A DNA stretch of 5,082 bases from Pseudomonadota bacterium. GTDB lineage: Bacteria; Pseudomonadota; Alphaproteobacteria; Caulobacterales; Caulobacteraceae. The stretch spans positions 1 through 5,082 of the forward strand of contig JAEYTM010000157.1 of assembly GCA_023434015.1 (NCBI GenBank), given 5' to 3'. Of this stretch, positions 1 through 5,082 are shown in pieces (position 1 is the stretch's first letter; the number at the start of each line of letters is the position of its first letter). The position numbers and the translations under genes were made by a program. The notes beneath the pieces were generated by a model. That model saw only the letters and a list, made by a program, of their open reading frames with translations. It had not been told where the DNA came from and did no database searches.

Positions 1-1
1 G

Positions 2-727
2 CCGACCGTCCTCTACGGCCGCAGCCCCGCCAAGGGGGGCGTCGGCGAGATCACGTCCCCTGACGTCTTCCGCCGGATGCTGGCCGACATCGAGGCCGAC
101 GCGGTGTTCGGCCTCCTCGACCTGGTCATCACCGGCCACTTCTCGTCCGGCGACCAGGTGGAGATCGCCGCCGGCGTTCTGGATCGCGTCCGCGCCGCCG
201 GCTCGCGGCAACCTGTAGTGGTGGTCGACCCGGTCATGGGGGACGAGCCCGCCGGCCTCTATGTGAAGGTCGAGGTCGCCCATCTGATCGCCGAGCGGCT
301 GCTCCCCCTGGCCGACTGGATCACCCCCAACGCCTGGGAAATGGACAAGCTCAGCGGGGTCGCGGTCACCGATCCAGCCAGCGCCGCCGCCGCGGCGCGC
401 CGCCTCGGGCATCCCAGCCTGATCACCTCGGTGCCGGTCGATTCCGGCGAGATCGGCCTCGTCTACTGCGACGGCGTCGAGGCCATCCTGTTCGCCCACC
501 GCCGGCTGTCGCGGCCGCCCAACGGGACCGGCGACCTCGTCACCGCCGCCTTCGGCGCCGCCCTGGTCGAGGGCATGGCCCCGCCGGCGGCCGCCGAACA
601 CGCCGCCCGCGCCGCCGCCGAGGTGGTGGAGGCGGCGCTCGCCAGGCGCTCCGTCGAACTGCCGATCGTCGCCCTGGCCGAGCGGGTGGTGCGCCCGACC
701 GCCGAGGTGCGTATAGAACGGCTCTGA
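2..727 (+). CDS. pdxY: Pyridoxal kinase, 5'-truncated by window edge
   Basis: This ribokinase-fold kinase phosphorylates pyridoxal (and related B6 vitamers) with ATP to give pyridoxal 5'-phosphate in the cytosolic B6 salvage pathway. The frame is open from base 2 to the TGA at 725-727, giving 241 visible residues. PdxY/PdxK proteins are about 280-290 residues, so roughly 45 N-terminal residues lie outside the window. The visible part starts at a PTVLYGR segment, matching the region just after the N-terminal substrate-binding strand. Seen in order are DPVMGD (227-244), a family signature; ITPNAWE (320-340), the phosphate/nucleotide side; and GTGD (524-535), the anion-hole motif whose Asp (533-535) is the expected catalytic base. 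An in-frame ATG at 77 is internal, because homology extends upstream of it. The serine hydrolase gene follows after 15 bases, so cotranscription is likely. PdxK and PdxY are hard to tell apart here; the kinase call itself is secure. Confidence 0.88.
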   Translation, partial: PTVLYGRSPAKGGVGEITSPDVFRRMLADIEADAVFGLLDLVITGHFSSGDQVEIAAGVLDRVRAAGSRQPVVVVDPVMGDEPAGLYVKVEVAHLIAERLLPLADWITPNAWEMDKLSGVAVTDPASAAAAARRLGHPSLITSVPVDSGEIGLVYCDGVEAILFAHRRLSRPPNGTGDLVTAAFGAALVEGMAPPAAAEHAARAAAEVVEAALARRSVELPIVALAERVVRPTAEVRIERL

Positions 728-731
728 GTTC

Positions 732-736
732 AGGAG
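732..736 (+). promoter_or_regulatory. Shine-Dalgarno site of the serine hydrolase gene
   Basis: AGGAG lies 6 bases before the ATG at 743, in the 15-base gap after the pyridoxal kinase stop. It fixes the start of the hydrolase. The gap leaves no room for a separate promoter or terminator, which supports cotranscription of the two genes. Confidence 0.75.
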
Positions 737-742
737 CCGGTC

Positions 743-1867
743 ATGGTTGAGATCGCGGGCTTCGCGCCCGAACGCCTGTCGGCGGTCAAGGACGCCTTCG
801 CGGCCAACTTCGAGGCCGGCGACGAACTGGGCGCGCGCTTCACCCTGGTCGAGGCCGGGGAGGTGGTGCTCGACCTGTGGGCCGGCCATGCCGACCGCCG
901 GCGCGAGCGGCCGTTCGACGACGCCACCCTCACCCCGGTGTTTTCCACCACCAAGGCGGTCGCCGCCCTGCTGGTGGCGCGGCTCGTCGATCAGGGGAAG
1001 CTGGACTATGGCCAGACCGTCGCCTCCGTCTGGCCGGAGTTCGCCCAGGCCGGCAAGGACGCCGTCACCGTGGGTCAGGCGATGTCGCACCAGGGCGGCC
1101 TCTCCGGCTTCCCCGACGAGATGGACCCGGCCGAGTGGTTCGACTGGGACGCCATCTGCGCGCGGCTGGCGGCGATGGCCCCGCTGTGGCCGCCGGGGAC
1201 GGCCAGCGGCTACCACCCGATCACCTTCGGCTACATCGCGGGCGAGATCTTCCGCCGGGTCGACGGCCGGACCATGGGGACCGCCCTGCGCGAGGACCTC
1301 GCCGGCCCCTTCGGCCTGGAGTTCTGGATCGGCCTGCCCGACGCCGAGTTCGACCGCGTCGCCGACCTCCAGCGGCCGAGCTCCGTCCCGGGCTTCGGCG
1401 AGCACAACGCCCCGACCCGCGCGGCCTTCCTCACCCCCTGGGCCTCCCCCGCCGGCCGCACCCAGGCGGAGTGGCGCCGCGCCGAGATCCCTTCGGCCAA
1501 CGGCCACGGCACCGCCCTGGCCCTGGCCCGGCTGATGGGGGCCCTGGCCAACGACGGCTGGCTCGACGGGGAGACCATCCTGTCGCCGGCCCTGATCGCC
1601 GAGGCCTCGCGCCAGCGCATCCGCGGCCAGGACCTGGTGCTGCCCTATGAGATGAGCTGGGGCGCCGGCTTCATGCGCAACGAGACCGTCCATCCCTGGG
1701 GACCCGGCGGGCGGACCTTCGGCCACTCCGGCTGGGGCGGCTCCTGCGCCTTCGCCGACCCCGAGCGCCGGCTGGCAGGGGCCTATGTGATGAACCGGCA
1801 GTCGGGCGTCCTGCTCGGCGACCGCCGGCCGAAGCGGCTGATCGAGGCGGCCTACGCCGCGCTCTAG
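743..1867 (+). CDS. Class C beta-lactamase-family serine hydrolase / esterase
   Basis: This 374-residue protein belongs to the beta-lactamase/transpeptidase-like family (Pfam Beta-lactamase), in the EstB/LipL-like esterase group. Family members are penicillin-binding-protein-fold serine hydrolases that cleave ester or occasionally amide bonds; the substrate cannot be told from sequence. The nucleophile motif is S68-T-T-K71 (SxxK). HQGGL at 116-120 matches the conserved HxxGL turn. The second motif is PGTASGYHP with Tyr157, the usual YxN tyrosine position, but with HP in place of a canonical Asn. The third motif, normally KTG, is H328-S-G within GHSGWGGS, which is typical of esterases rather than true beta-lactamases. 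FADP at 337-340 is another family signature. No signal peptide is evident: the N-terminus is acidic and polar, so a cytosolic location is likely. The start is supported by AGGAG 6 bases upstream. The stop overlaps the convergent rarD stop. A resistance role is unlikely. Confidence 0.9.
   Translation: MVEIAGFAPERLSAVKDAFAANFEAGDELGARFTLVEAGEVVLDLWAGHADRRRERPFDDATLTPVFSTTKAVAALLVARLVDQGKLDYGQTVASVWPEFAQAGKDAVTVGQAMSHQGGLSGFPDEMDPAEWFDWDAICARLAAMAPLWPPGTASGYHPITFGYIAGEIFRRVDGRTMGTALREDLAGPFGLEFWIGLPDAEFDRVADLQRPSSVPGFGEHNAPTRAAFLTPWASPAGRTQAEWRRAEIPSANGHGTALALARLMGALANDGWLDGETILSPALIAEASRQRIRGQDLVLPYEMSWGAGFMRNETVHPWGPGGRTFGHSGWGGSCAFADPERRLAGAYVMNRQSGVLLGDRRPKRLIEAAYAAL
1864..1867. other. CTAG shared by two convergent stop codons
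   Basis: The palindrome CTAG supplies TAG (1865-1867) for the plus-strand hydrolase and, on the minus strand, TAG (1866-1864) for rarD. The convergent genes therefore overlap by 4 bases, with no intergenic space for a bidirectional terminator. Each transcript must run antisense into its neighbour or be stopped within it. Confidence 0.9.
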
Positions 1868-2793
1868 GCCGAGCGCGCCTCGGCCACCGCCTGGCCCGCC
1901 CGCCGCGCCACCCGCCAGGCGCCCCAGGCGAACACCGCCGCCCCGCCCCAGATGAAGCCGAACGAGATCGCCCGGGCCAGGGTGAAGGCCTCGCCCTGCA
2001 TCACCCCCATGATGAAGGTCATGGTCGGGGCGATGAACTGCAGGAAGCCCATGGCCGACAGCGGCACCCGCCGCGCCGCCCAGGCGAACAGCATCAGCGG
2101 GATGGCGGTCAGCGGGCCGCAGGCGATCACCAGCGCCAGGGCCAGCGGGTCGCGCAGCGCCGGCTCGCCCGCGCCCTGCTGCAGCCAGGCCAGGTAGAAC
2201 AGGCTGGGGATCGCCAGGATCAGGCATTCGACCAGCAGGCCGGTCTGGGCGTCGGCCGAGACCATCTTGCGCACCACCCCATAGCCGCCGAAGCTCACCG
2301 CCAGGGCCAGGGAGACGAACGGCAGGTGCCCCAGGGCCATCGCCTGGATCGCCACGCCCAGCGCCGCCAGGCCGATGGCCACCTGGCCGACGCGGTTGAT
2401 CCGCTCGCGGAACAGCAGCGCCCCGGCCGCCATGTTGAGCAGCGGGTTGAGGTAGTAGCCGAGGCTGGTCTCCAGCACCCGGCCGGAGTTCACCGCCCAG
2501 ATGAACACGCACCAGTTGGCGGCGATCAGCAGGGCCGACAGCGACAGCCAGCCGAGCAGCCGCGGCTGGCGGAACACCGCCAGCACCTGCGCCCACTGGC
2601 GCGACAGCAGCACGAAGATCAGCGCCGCCGGCACGGCCCAGAGGGTCCGGTGGGCGAGAATCTCCCACGGGCTCACGCCCATCCGGCCGAGCAGCTGGAA
2701 GAGCAGGGGCACCAGGCCCCAGATGACATAGGCGCCGATACCCGCCGTCAGCGCCAGGCGGGTGTTCGACCCGGGCGCGGACGGCGGGGTCAT
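1864..2793 (-). CDS. rarD: RarD-type EamA/DMT-family inner-membrane permease
   Basis: This 309-residue protein of the drug/metabolite transporter superfamily is predicted to have ten membrane helices in the inner membrane, at roughly residues 13-35, 47-64, 79-101, 109-128, 133-152, 158-174, 186-204, 217-238, 246-264 and 273-294. It is about the length of E. coli RarD (296) and shares its hallmark blocks: GAYVIWG near the N-terminus, NWCVFIWAVN at 93-102, LETSLGYYLNPLLN at 107-120, the RERI loop, and VRKMVSADAQTG in the middle loop. The physiological substrate of RarD proteins is not established; DMT relatives export amino acids and other metabolites. The ATG lies 4 bases after the asd stop and has no recognisable Shine-Dalgarno sequence, so translation probably depends on ribosomes finishing asd. 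The gene ends by sharing CTAG with the convergent hydrolase. The basic C-terminal tail (about 295-309) is probably cytosolic. Family assignment is firm; the transported compound is unknown. Confidence 0.9.
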   Translation of the reverse strand: MTPPSAPGSNTRLALTAGIGAYVIWGLVPLLFQLLGRMGVSPWEILAHRTLWAVPAALIFVLLSRQWAQVLAVFRQPRLLGWLSLSALLIAANWCVFIWAVNSGRVLETSLGYYLNPLLNMAAGALLFRERINRVGQVAIGLAALGVAIQAMALGHLPFVSLALAVSFGGYGVVRKMVSADAQTGLLVECLILAIPSLFYLAWLQQGAGEPALRDPLALALVIACGPLTAIPLMLFAWAARRVPLSAMGFLQFIAPTMTFIMGVMQGEAFTLARAISFGFIWGGAAVFAWGAWRVARRAGQAVAEARSA

Positions 2794-2797
2794 GGCG

Positions 2798-3829
2798 TTA
2801 CGCGAGCGCCGCTTGGCGGATCAGGCCGCGGGCGTGGAGCAGCTCGGCGATCTGCACGGCGTTCAGCGCCGCGCCCTTGCGCAGGTTGTCGGCGACCACC
2901 CACATCGACAGGCCGTGTTCGACGGTCCGGTCGTTGCGGATGCGGCTGACGAACACCGGGAACTCGCCCTGGGCTTCCTTGGGCGTGATGTAGCCGGTCT
3001 CATCGCGCTTATCGATGACGATCAGGCCGGGGCTCTCGCGCAGGAGGTCGCGCGCCTCGTCCTCGTCCAGCGGCTCGTGGAACTCGACGTTCACCGACTC
3101 CGAATGGCCGACCATCACCGGCACCCGCACGCAGGTGACGGTGAGCTTGATCTCCGGGTCGATCATCTTGTGGACCTCGTTCCACATCTTCTGCTCCTCG
3201 TCGGTGAAGCCGTCGTCCTGGAAGGCGCCGATGAAGGGGATGACGTTGAACGCGATCTGCTTGGGGAATTTCTTCGGCGGCGTCGCGCCCAGCACGAAGA
3301 CGTTCTTCGTCTGGTCGAACAGCTCGTCCATGCCTTCCTTGCCGGCGCCGGACACCGACTGGTAGGTCGAGACCACCACCCGCTTGATCCGCGCGCGGTC
3401 GTGCAGCGGCCGCAGCGCCACCACCAGCTGGGCGGTCGAGCAGTTCGGGTTGGCGATGATGTTCTTGCGGTCGGCCCACTCGACGTCGTCGGGGTTCACC
3501 TCCGGCACCACCAGCGGCACGTCCGGGTCCATGCGCCAGGCCGACGAATTGTCGATGACGATCGGGCCGGCGGCGCCGATCTTCTCGGCCCACTGCTTGG
3601 AGAAGCTGCCGCTGACCGACATCAGCACCAGGTCGACGGTCGAGAAGTCGAACTGCTCCACGTCCTCGCACTTGAGGATCTCGTCGCCGAAGTTCACTTC
3701 CAGGCCAATGGATTTGCGGGAGGCGATCGCGTGAATCTTCTCCACGGGGAATTTCACTTCCTCGAGGATGTTCAGCATCTCACGGCCCACGTTGCCCGTG
3801 GCGCCGACGACGGCAACCCGGTAACCCAT
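2798..3829 (-). CDS. asd: Aspartate-semialdehyde dehydrogenase
   Basis: Asd is the cytosolic NADPH-dependent enzyme (EC 1.2.1.11) that reduces L-4-aspartyl phosphate to L-aspartate 4-semialdehyde. This is the branch point towards diaminopimelate/lysine, and through homoserine to threonine and methionine, so the gene is normally essential for peptidoglycan. At 343 residues it is full length for the family. The N-terminal Rossmann domain carries GATGNVG at 9-15. The catalytic cysteine is C130 in NPNCST (128-132). YQSVSGAG (156-163) supplies the conserved Gln157. RVPVMVGH (235-242) supplies the substrate-binding Arg235 and the catalytic-base His242. The C-terminal helix WVVADNLRKGAALNA (310-324) is also characteristic. 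The ATG at 3829 is backed by AGGAG 7 bases upstream. rarD follows 4 bases after the TAA stop. The 78-base spacer to the upstream CheE-like gene contains two dyads and could hold its own promoter, though none is clear. Confidence 0.97.
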   Translation of the reverse strand: MGYRVAVVGATGNVGREMLNILEEVKFPVEKIHAIASRKSIGLEVNFGDEILKCEDVEQFDFSTVDLVLMSVSGSFSKQWAEKIGAAGPIVIDNSSAWRMDPDVPLVVPEVNPDDVEWADRKNIIANPNCSTAQLVVALRPLHDRARIKRVVVSTYQSVSGAGKEGMDELFDQTKNVFVLGATPPKKFPKQIAFNVIPFIGAFQDDGFTDEEQKMWNEVHKMIDPEIKLTVTCVRVPVMVGHSESVNVEFHEPLDEDEARDLLRESPGLIVIDKRDETGYITPKEAQGEFPVFVSRIRNDRTVEHGLSMWVVADNLRKGAALNAVQIAELLHARGLIRQAALA

Positions 3830-3836
3830 CGTTCTT

Positions 3837-3841
3837 CTCCT
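3837..3841 (-). promoter_or_regulatory. Shine-Dalgarno site of asd
   Basis: Read on the minus strand, AGGAG (plus-strand CTCCT) ends 7 bases before the asd ATG. It is embedded in the purine-rich stretch AGGAGAAGAACG and is among the clearest ribosome sites in the window, fitting a well-expressed housekeeping gene. Confidence 0.8.
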
Positions 3842-3847
3842 AAGTCT

Positions 3848-3861
3848 GGGGAGCGTTCCCC
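3848..3861 (-). repeat. Small dyad next to the asd ribosome site
   Basis: The 5-base arms GGGGA and TCCCC flank a 4-base loop (minus strand ACGC). The hairpin ends 6 bases before the asd Shine-Dalgarno site, so it would sit in the asd leader RNA. The arms pair perfectly, but no U-tract follows, so it does not look like an intrinsic terminator. Any role in asd control is inference. Confidence 0.45.
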
Positions 3862-3874
3862 TACGCCCTGGTCA

Positions 3875-3903
3875 GTTCCGAAGCAAGGCGAGCCTTGCCG
3901 AAC
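3875..3903 (-). repeat. 29-base interrupted dyad after the CheE-like gene
   Basis: The inner arms GCAAGG and CCTTGC (3883-3888 and 3893-3898 on the plus strand) pair around the loop CGAG. Outer arms GTTC (3875-3878) and GAAC (3900-3903) also pair, leaving an asymmetric 4-versus-1 interior loop. It starts 4 bases after the stop of the CheE-like gene, where a terminator would be expected. The minus-strand downstream bases are TGACCAGGG rather than a run of T, so a classic Rho-independent terminator is not supported. It could be an mRNA 3'-end stabilising hairpin, a weak terminator or a copy of a dispersed palindromic repeat. Confidence 0.5.
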
Positions 3904-3907
3904 CCTC

Positions 3908-4387
3908 TCAGTCGGCCTGGCGGGAGGCCGGGGCGTAGCGGGCGCTGACCTGGCGCAGGCCGTCCAGCAGGGCCGCCGACCCCGCCGCCGGCAGCTCGGC
4001 GCTCATCAGCAGCCGCCAGGCCCGCAGGTGCACCCCGATCGCCGGCCGGTCGCAGCGGCCGTCGCTGCGCAGGTGGTCGATCAGGTCGCACAGGCTGGTC
4101 AGGGCCACGTCCACGGCGGGCAGGCGGCAGACCTCGCCGCCGCCGATCCCGCGCACGGCGATGGCGTAGATGTCGGCCATGCCGGCGTCGTCCGGCCCGG
4201 TCCCCAGCGCCTCGAACCGCGCCTCGGCCTGGGCCAGCAGGGAGTCCAGCTCGGCCACGCAGGTCGGGCGGATGGTCGCCAGATTGGCCTGCGCCTGCTC
4301 CAGGGCCTCGGGCACCGGCAGGCCGCCCGGCATCCGCAGCAGCTTGGCCAGCCGCGGCTTGGGGAAGACGAAGCGGACGCTGCTCAT
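3908..4387 (-). CDS. CheE-like small helical protein, function uncertain
   Basis: This 159-residue soluble protein has no signal peptide or membrane segment. It begins with a basic stretch (RFVFPKPRLAKLL, residues 5-17), then GG-x(4)-EAL and a long predicted helix (about 26-60) containing ANLATIRPTC. A G-rich turn (GIGGG, 80-84) leads into further helices to about residue 150. The pattern of a basic N-terminus, a GG turn and a helix with an ANL..IR..C..LD motif resembles proteins annotated CheE or hypothetical that accompany CheY-like regulators in Caulobacterales chemotaxis loci. I recognise it from memory and only at moderate strength; no biochemical role is established to my knowledge. The ATG overlaps the TGA of the response regulator gene (ATGA), and GGAGG lies 8 bases upstream, so the two are translated as a unit. 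A role as partner or modulator of that regulator is inference. Confidence 0.75.
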   Translation of the reverse strand: MSSVRFVFPKPRLAKLLRMPGGLPVPEALEQAQANLATIRPTCVAELDSLLAQAEARFEALGTGPDDAGMADIYAIAVRGIGGGEVCRLPAVDVALTSLCDLIDHLRSDGRCDRPAIGVHLRAWRLLMSAELPAAGSAALLDGLRQVSARYAPASRQAD

Positions 4388-4959
4388 GACGTCGCCCTCC
4401 GGGGCGTGTCGGCGGTGGGGGACGGGGGCGAGACGTCGGTGACCTGCTGGTCCTCGCGCCGCCGCCCGACGCCGTCCGGCGGCCCGTCGTCGCGGAACCG
4501 GCGGTCCGGGCCGACGTAGGAGCCGGAGAACAGGAACGGCCGACCTTCCCGCGCCACCCAGACGATCCGCTCCAGCATGACGATCGGCGCGATCGGCTTC
4601 TTGACGATGATGTGGCCGCCGCAGTCGCGCGCCCGCACCACGTCGCCGGCCGGGGTGTGCGAGGTGGTCAGGATCACCGGCGTGTAGCAGTTCGGCTCCT
4701 GGGCGCTCTGGCGCAGCCAGCGGACGAAGTCGTAGCCCTGGCCGCTCGGGGCCATGCTGTCGACGATGGCCAGGTCCAGCTCGTGGGTCGCCGCCACCTC
4801 CTGGGCCATCTCCATCGAGCTGCAGCGGTGCAGCTGCTTGGCCCCCAGGCCGGTGACGATCTGCACCAGGATCGACATCCCCATCGGGGTGTCGTCCAGC
4901 AGCAGCACCGAGGCCTTGTCGAGGTTGAACCGGGCGCGGGAGGCGGGGTCTAGGCCCAT
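4384..4959 (-). CDS. CheY-like response regulator with arginine-rich C-terminal tail
   Basis: This 191-residue protein has one receiver domain (about 15-137) and no DNA-binding domain. Receiver residues are all present: the acidic pair D22-D23 in LLLDDTP, phosphoacceptor D67 in AIVDSMAP, switch threonine T99 in VILTTSHT and lysine K121 in IIVKKP. It should accept phosphate from a histidine kinase encoded elsewhere. The tail after residue 138 is unusual: SYVGPDRRFR (147-156), then GPPDGVGRRRED (159-170), then a Pro/Ser/Thr-rich, probably disordered end (171-191). The GPDRRF...GPP.G..GRR..D layout recurs in a widespread alphaproteobacterial CheY-like family and resembles the arginine-rich c-di-GMP-binding extensions of Caulobacter Cle proteins, which act at the flagellar switch. 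The ligand is inferred, not shown. The start is the ATG at 4959: an in-frame TGA lies 3 bases upstream, and the next candidate (Val18) would cut into the receiver domain. No good Shine-Dalgarno site is visible. It overlaps the CheE-like gene by 4 bases. Confidence 0.9.
   Translation of the reverse strand: MGLDPASRARFNLDKASVLLLDDTPMGMSILVQIVTGLGAKQLHRCSSMEMAQEVAATHELDLAIVDSMAPSGQGYDFVRWLRQSAQEPNCYTPVILTTSHTPAGDVVRARDCGGHIIVKKPIAPIVMLERIVWVAREGRPFLFSGSYVGPDRRFRDDGPPDGVGRRREDQQVTDVSPPSPTADTPRRATS
4396..4400 (-). promoter_or_regulatory. Shine-Dalgarno site of the CheE-like gene
   Basis: Minus-strand GGAGG lies 8 bases before the ATG at 4387, inside the last codons of the response regulator gene. 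With the ATGA overlap it decides the start and indicates direct translational coupling. Confidence 0.7.
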
Positions 4960-4984
4960 GGCTCAGAGCCCGCCCGCCAGGGCG
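4960..4984 (-). repeat. Two abutting inverted repeats at the response regulator start
   Basis: Directly before the ATG lies GGCTC-A-GAGCC (4960-4970 on the plus strand), abutting a second dyad CGCCC-GCCA-GGGCG (4971-4984). They occupy the place where a Shine-Dalgarno site would be, and none is visible. They may be an operator, a structured translation-initiation region, or chance in a GC-rich sequence. Confidence 0.35.
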
Positions 4985-5082
4985 GCGGCCGGCTTCGATC
5001 CAGGCGATGGCAGGCCGCGCGGTTTCACGCCGCCAGTTGACCCGGACGCCGTTAACAGAGGCTTTCAGGGGACCTCGCGAGC
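4985..5082. other. Upstream region with no supported gene
   Basis: This stretch should contain the promoter of the response regulator/CheE-like pair, but I see no clear sigma-70-type pair, no sigma-54 GG-N10-GC arrangement and no CtrA-type TTAA-N7-TTAA site. On the plus strand an ATG at 5007 opens a frame that runs off the window edge (25 codons, basic composition, no good ribosome site). It could be the start of a divergent gene but cannot be supported here. Confidence 0.4.

Noticed and set aside
747..1650. Long alternate plus-strand frames inside the serine hydrolase gene (747-1535 and 877-1650)
   Set aside because: They are Arg/Pro/Ser/Gly-rich shadow frames caused by high GC; the 743-1867 frame has SxxK, the Tyr motif and HSG.
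3009..3671. Minus-strand 220-codon frame within asd
   Set aside because: Arg/Gly-rich frame overlapping a complete, motif-bearing asd; a shadow.
3875..3903. Dyad considered as a Rho-independent terminator of the response regulator/CheE-like pair
   Set aside because: No T-run follows on the minus strand and the stem is interrupted; kept only as a dyad.
2762..4519. 585-codon plus-strand open frame antisense to the 5' end of rarD, asd, the CheE-like gene and part of the response regulator gene
   Set aside because: Its translation is rich in His, Arg, Asp, Val and Gly with no recognisable domain, as expected for the complement of GC-rich genes. The minus-strand genes it covers have clear family motifs and ribosome sites.
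4963..5028. Possible GTG-initiated upstream reading frame of about 20 codons on the minus strand, ending in TGA 3 bases before the response regulator ATG
   Set aside because: No ribosome site before the GTG, no recognisable peptide, and short open runs are expected at this GC content.
5036..5056. GTTGAC and GTTAAC spaced 15 bases apart, considered as a CtrA site or a -35/-10 promoter pair
   Set aside because: CtrA sites have TTAA-N7-TTAA spacing, which is not met (11 bases here). The spacing is also far too short for a sigma-70-type promoter.
5007..5082. Plus-strand ATG-initiated frame open to the window edge
   Set aside because: Only 25 codons are visible, with no ribosome site or recognisable motif; cannot be supported as a gene from this window.

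Overview
The window is about 70% GC with strong GC bias at third codon positions. It carries genes typical of a free-living alphaproteobacterium. The combination of a CheY-like response regulator with a GPDRR-type tail, a CheE-like partner, and the style of the PdxY, RarD and Asd proteins points to Caulobacterales (Caulobacter or Phenylobacterium type). This placement is an inference from protein style; no ribosomal RNA or other phylogenetic marker is present.

Layout. On the plus strand, from the left edge, lies the 3' part of a pyridoxal kinase gene (pdxY-like). After a 15-base gap comes a complete gene for a class C beta-lactamase-family serine hydrolase or esterase (743-1867). The rest of the window is read from the minus strand. 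In transcription order (right to left) it holds a CheY-like response regulator with an arginine-rich tail (4959-4384), a CheE-like small helical protein (4387-3908), aspartate-semialdehyde dehydrogenase asd (3829-2798) and a RarD/EamA-family permease (2793-1864). The two strands converge at 1864-1867, where one CTAG palindrome supplies the stop codons of both the hydrolase and rarD.

How the genes relate. The response regulator and CheE-like gene overlap by ATGA and look like a two-gene signalling module, probably motility- or chemotaxis-linked. Asd makes the branch-point intermediate of the aspartate family (lysine/diaminopimelate, threonine, methionine) and sits 4 bases ahead of rarD, so those two are probably cotranscribed and translationally coupled. 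Between the two pairs lies a 78-base spacer with two dyads and a strong Shine-Dalgarno site for asd. The plus-strand pair (vitamin B6 salvage plus a hydrolase of unknown substrate) has tight spacing but no obvious functional link.

Most of the window is ordinary chromosomal housekeeping sequence. I see no mobile element, CRISPR array, tRNA or rRNA. The part most worth a second look is the response regulator/CheE-like pair, because the regulator's tail resembles the c-di-GMP-binding arginine-rich extensions described for Caulobacter Cle proteins.
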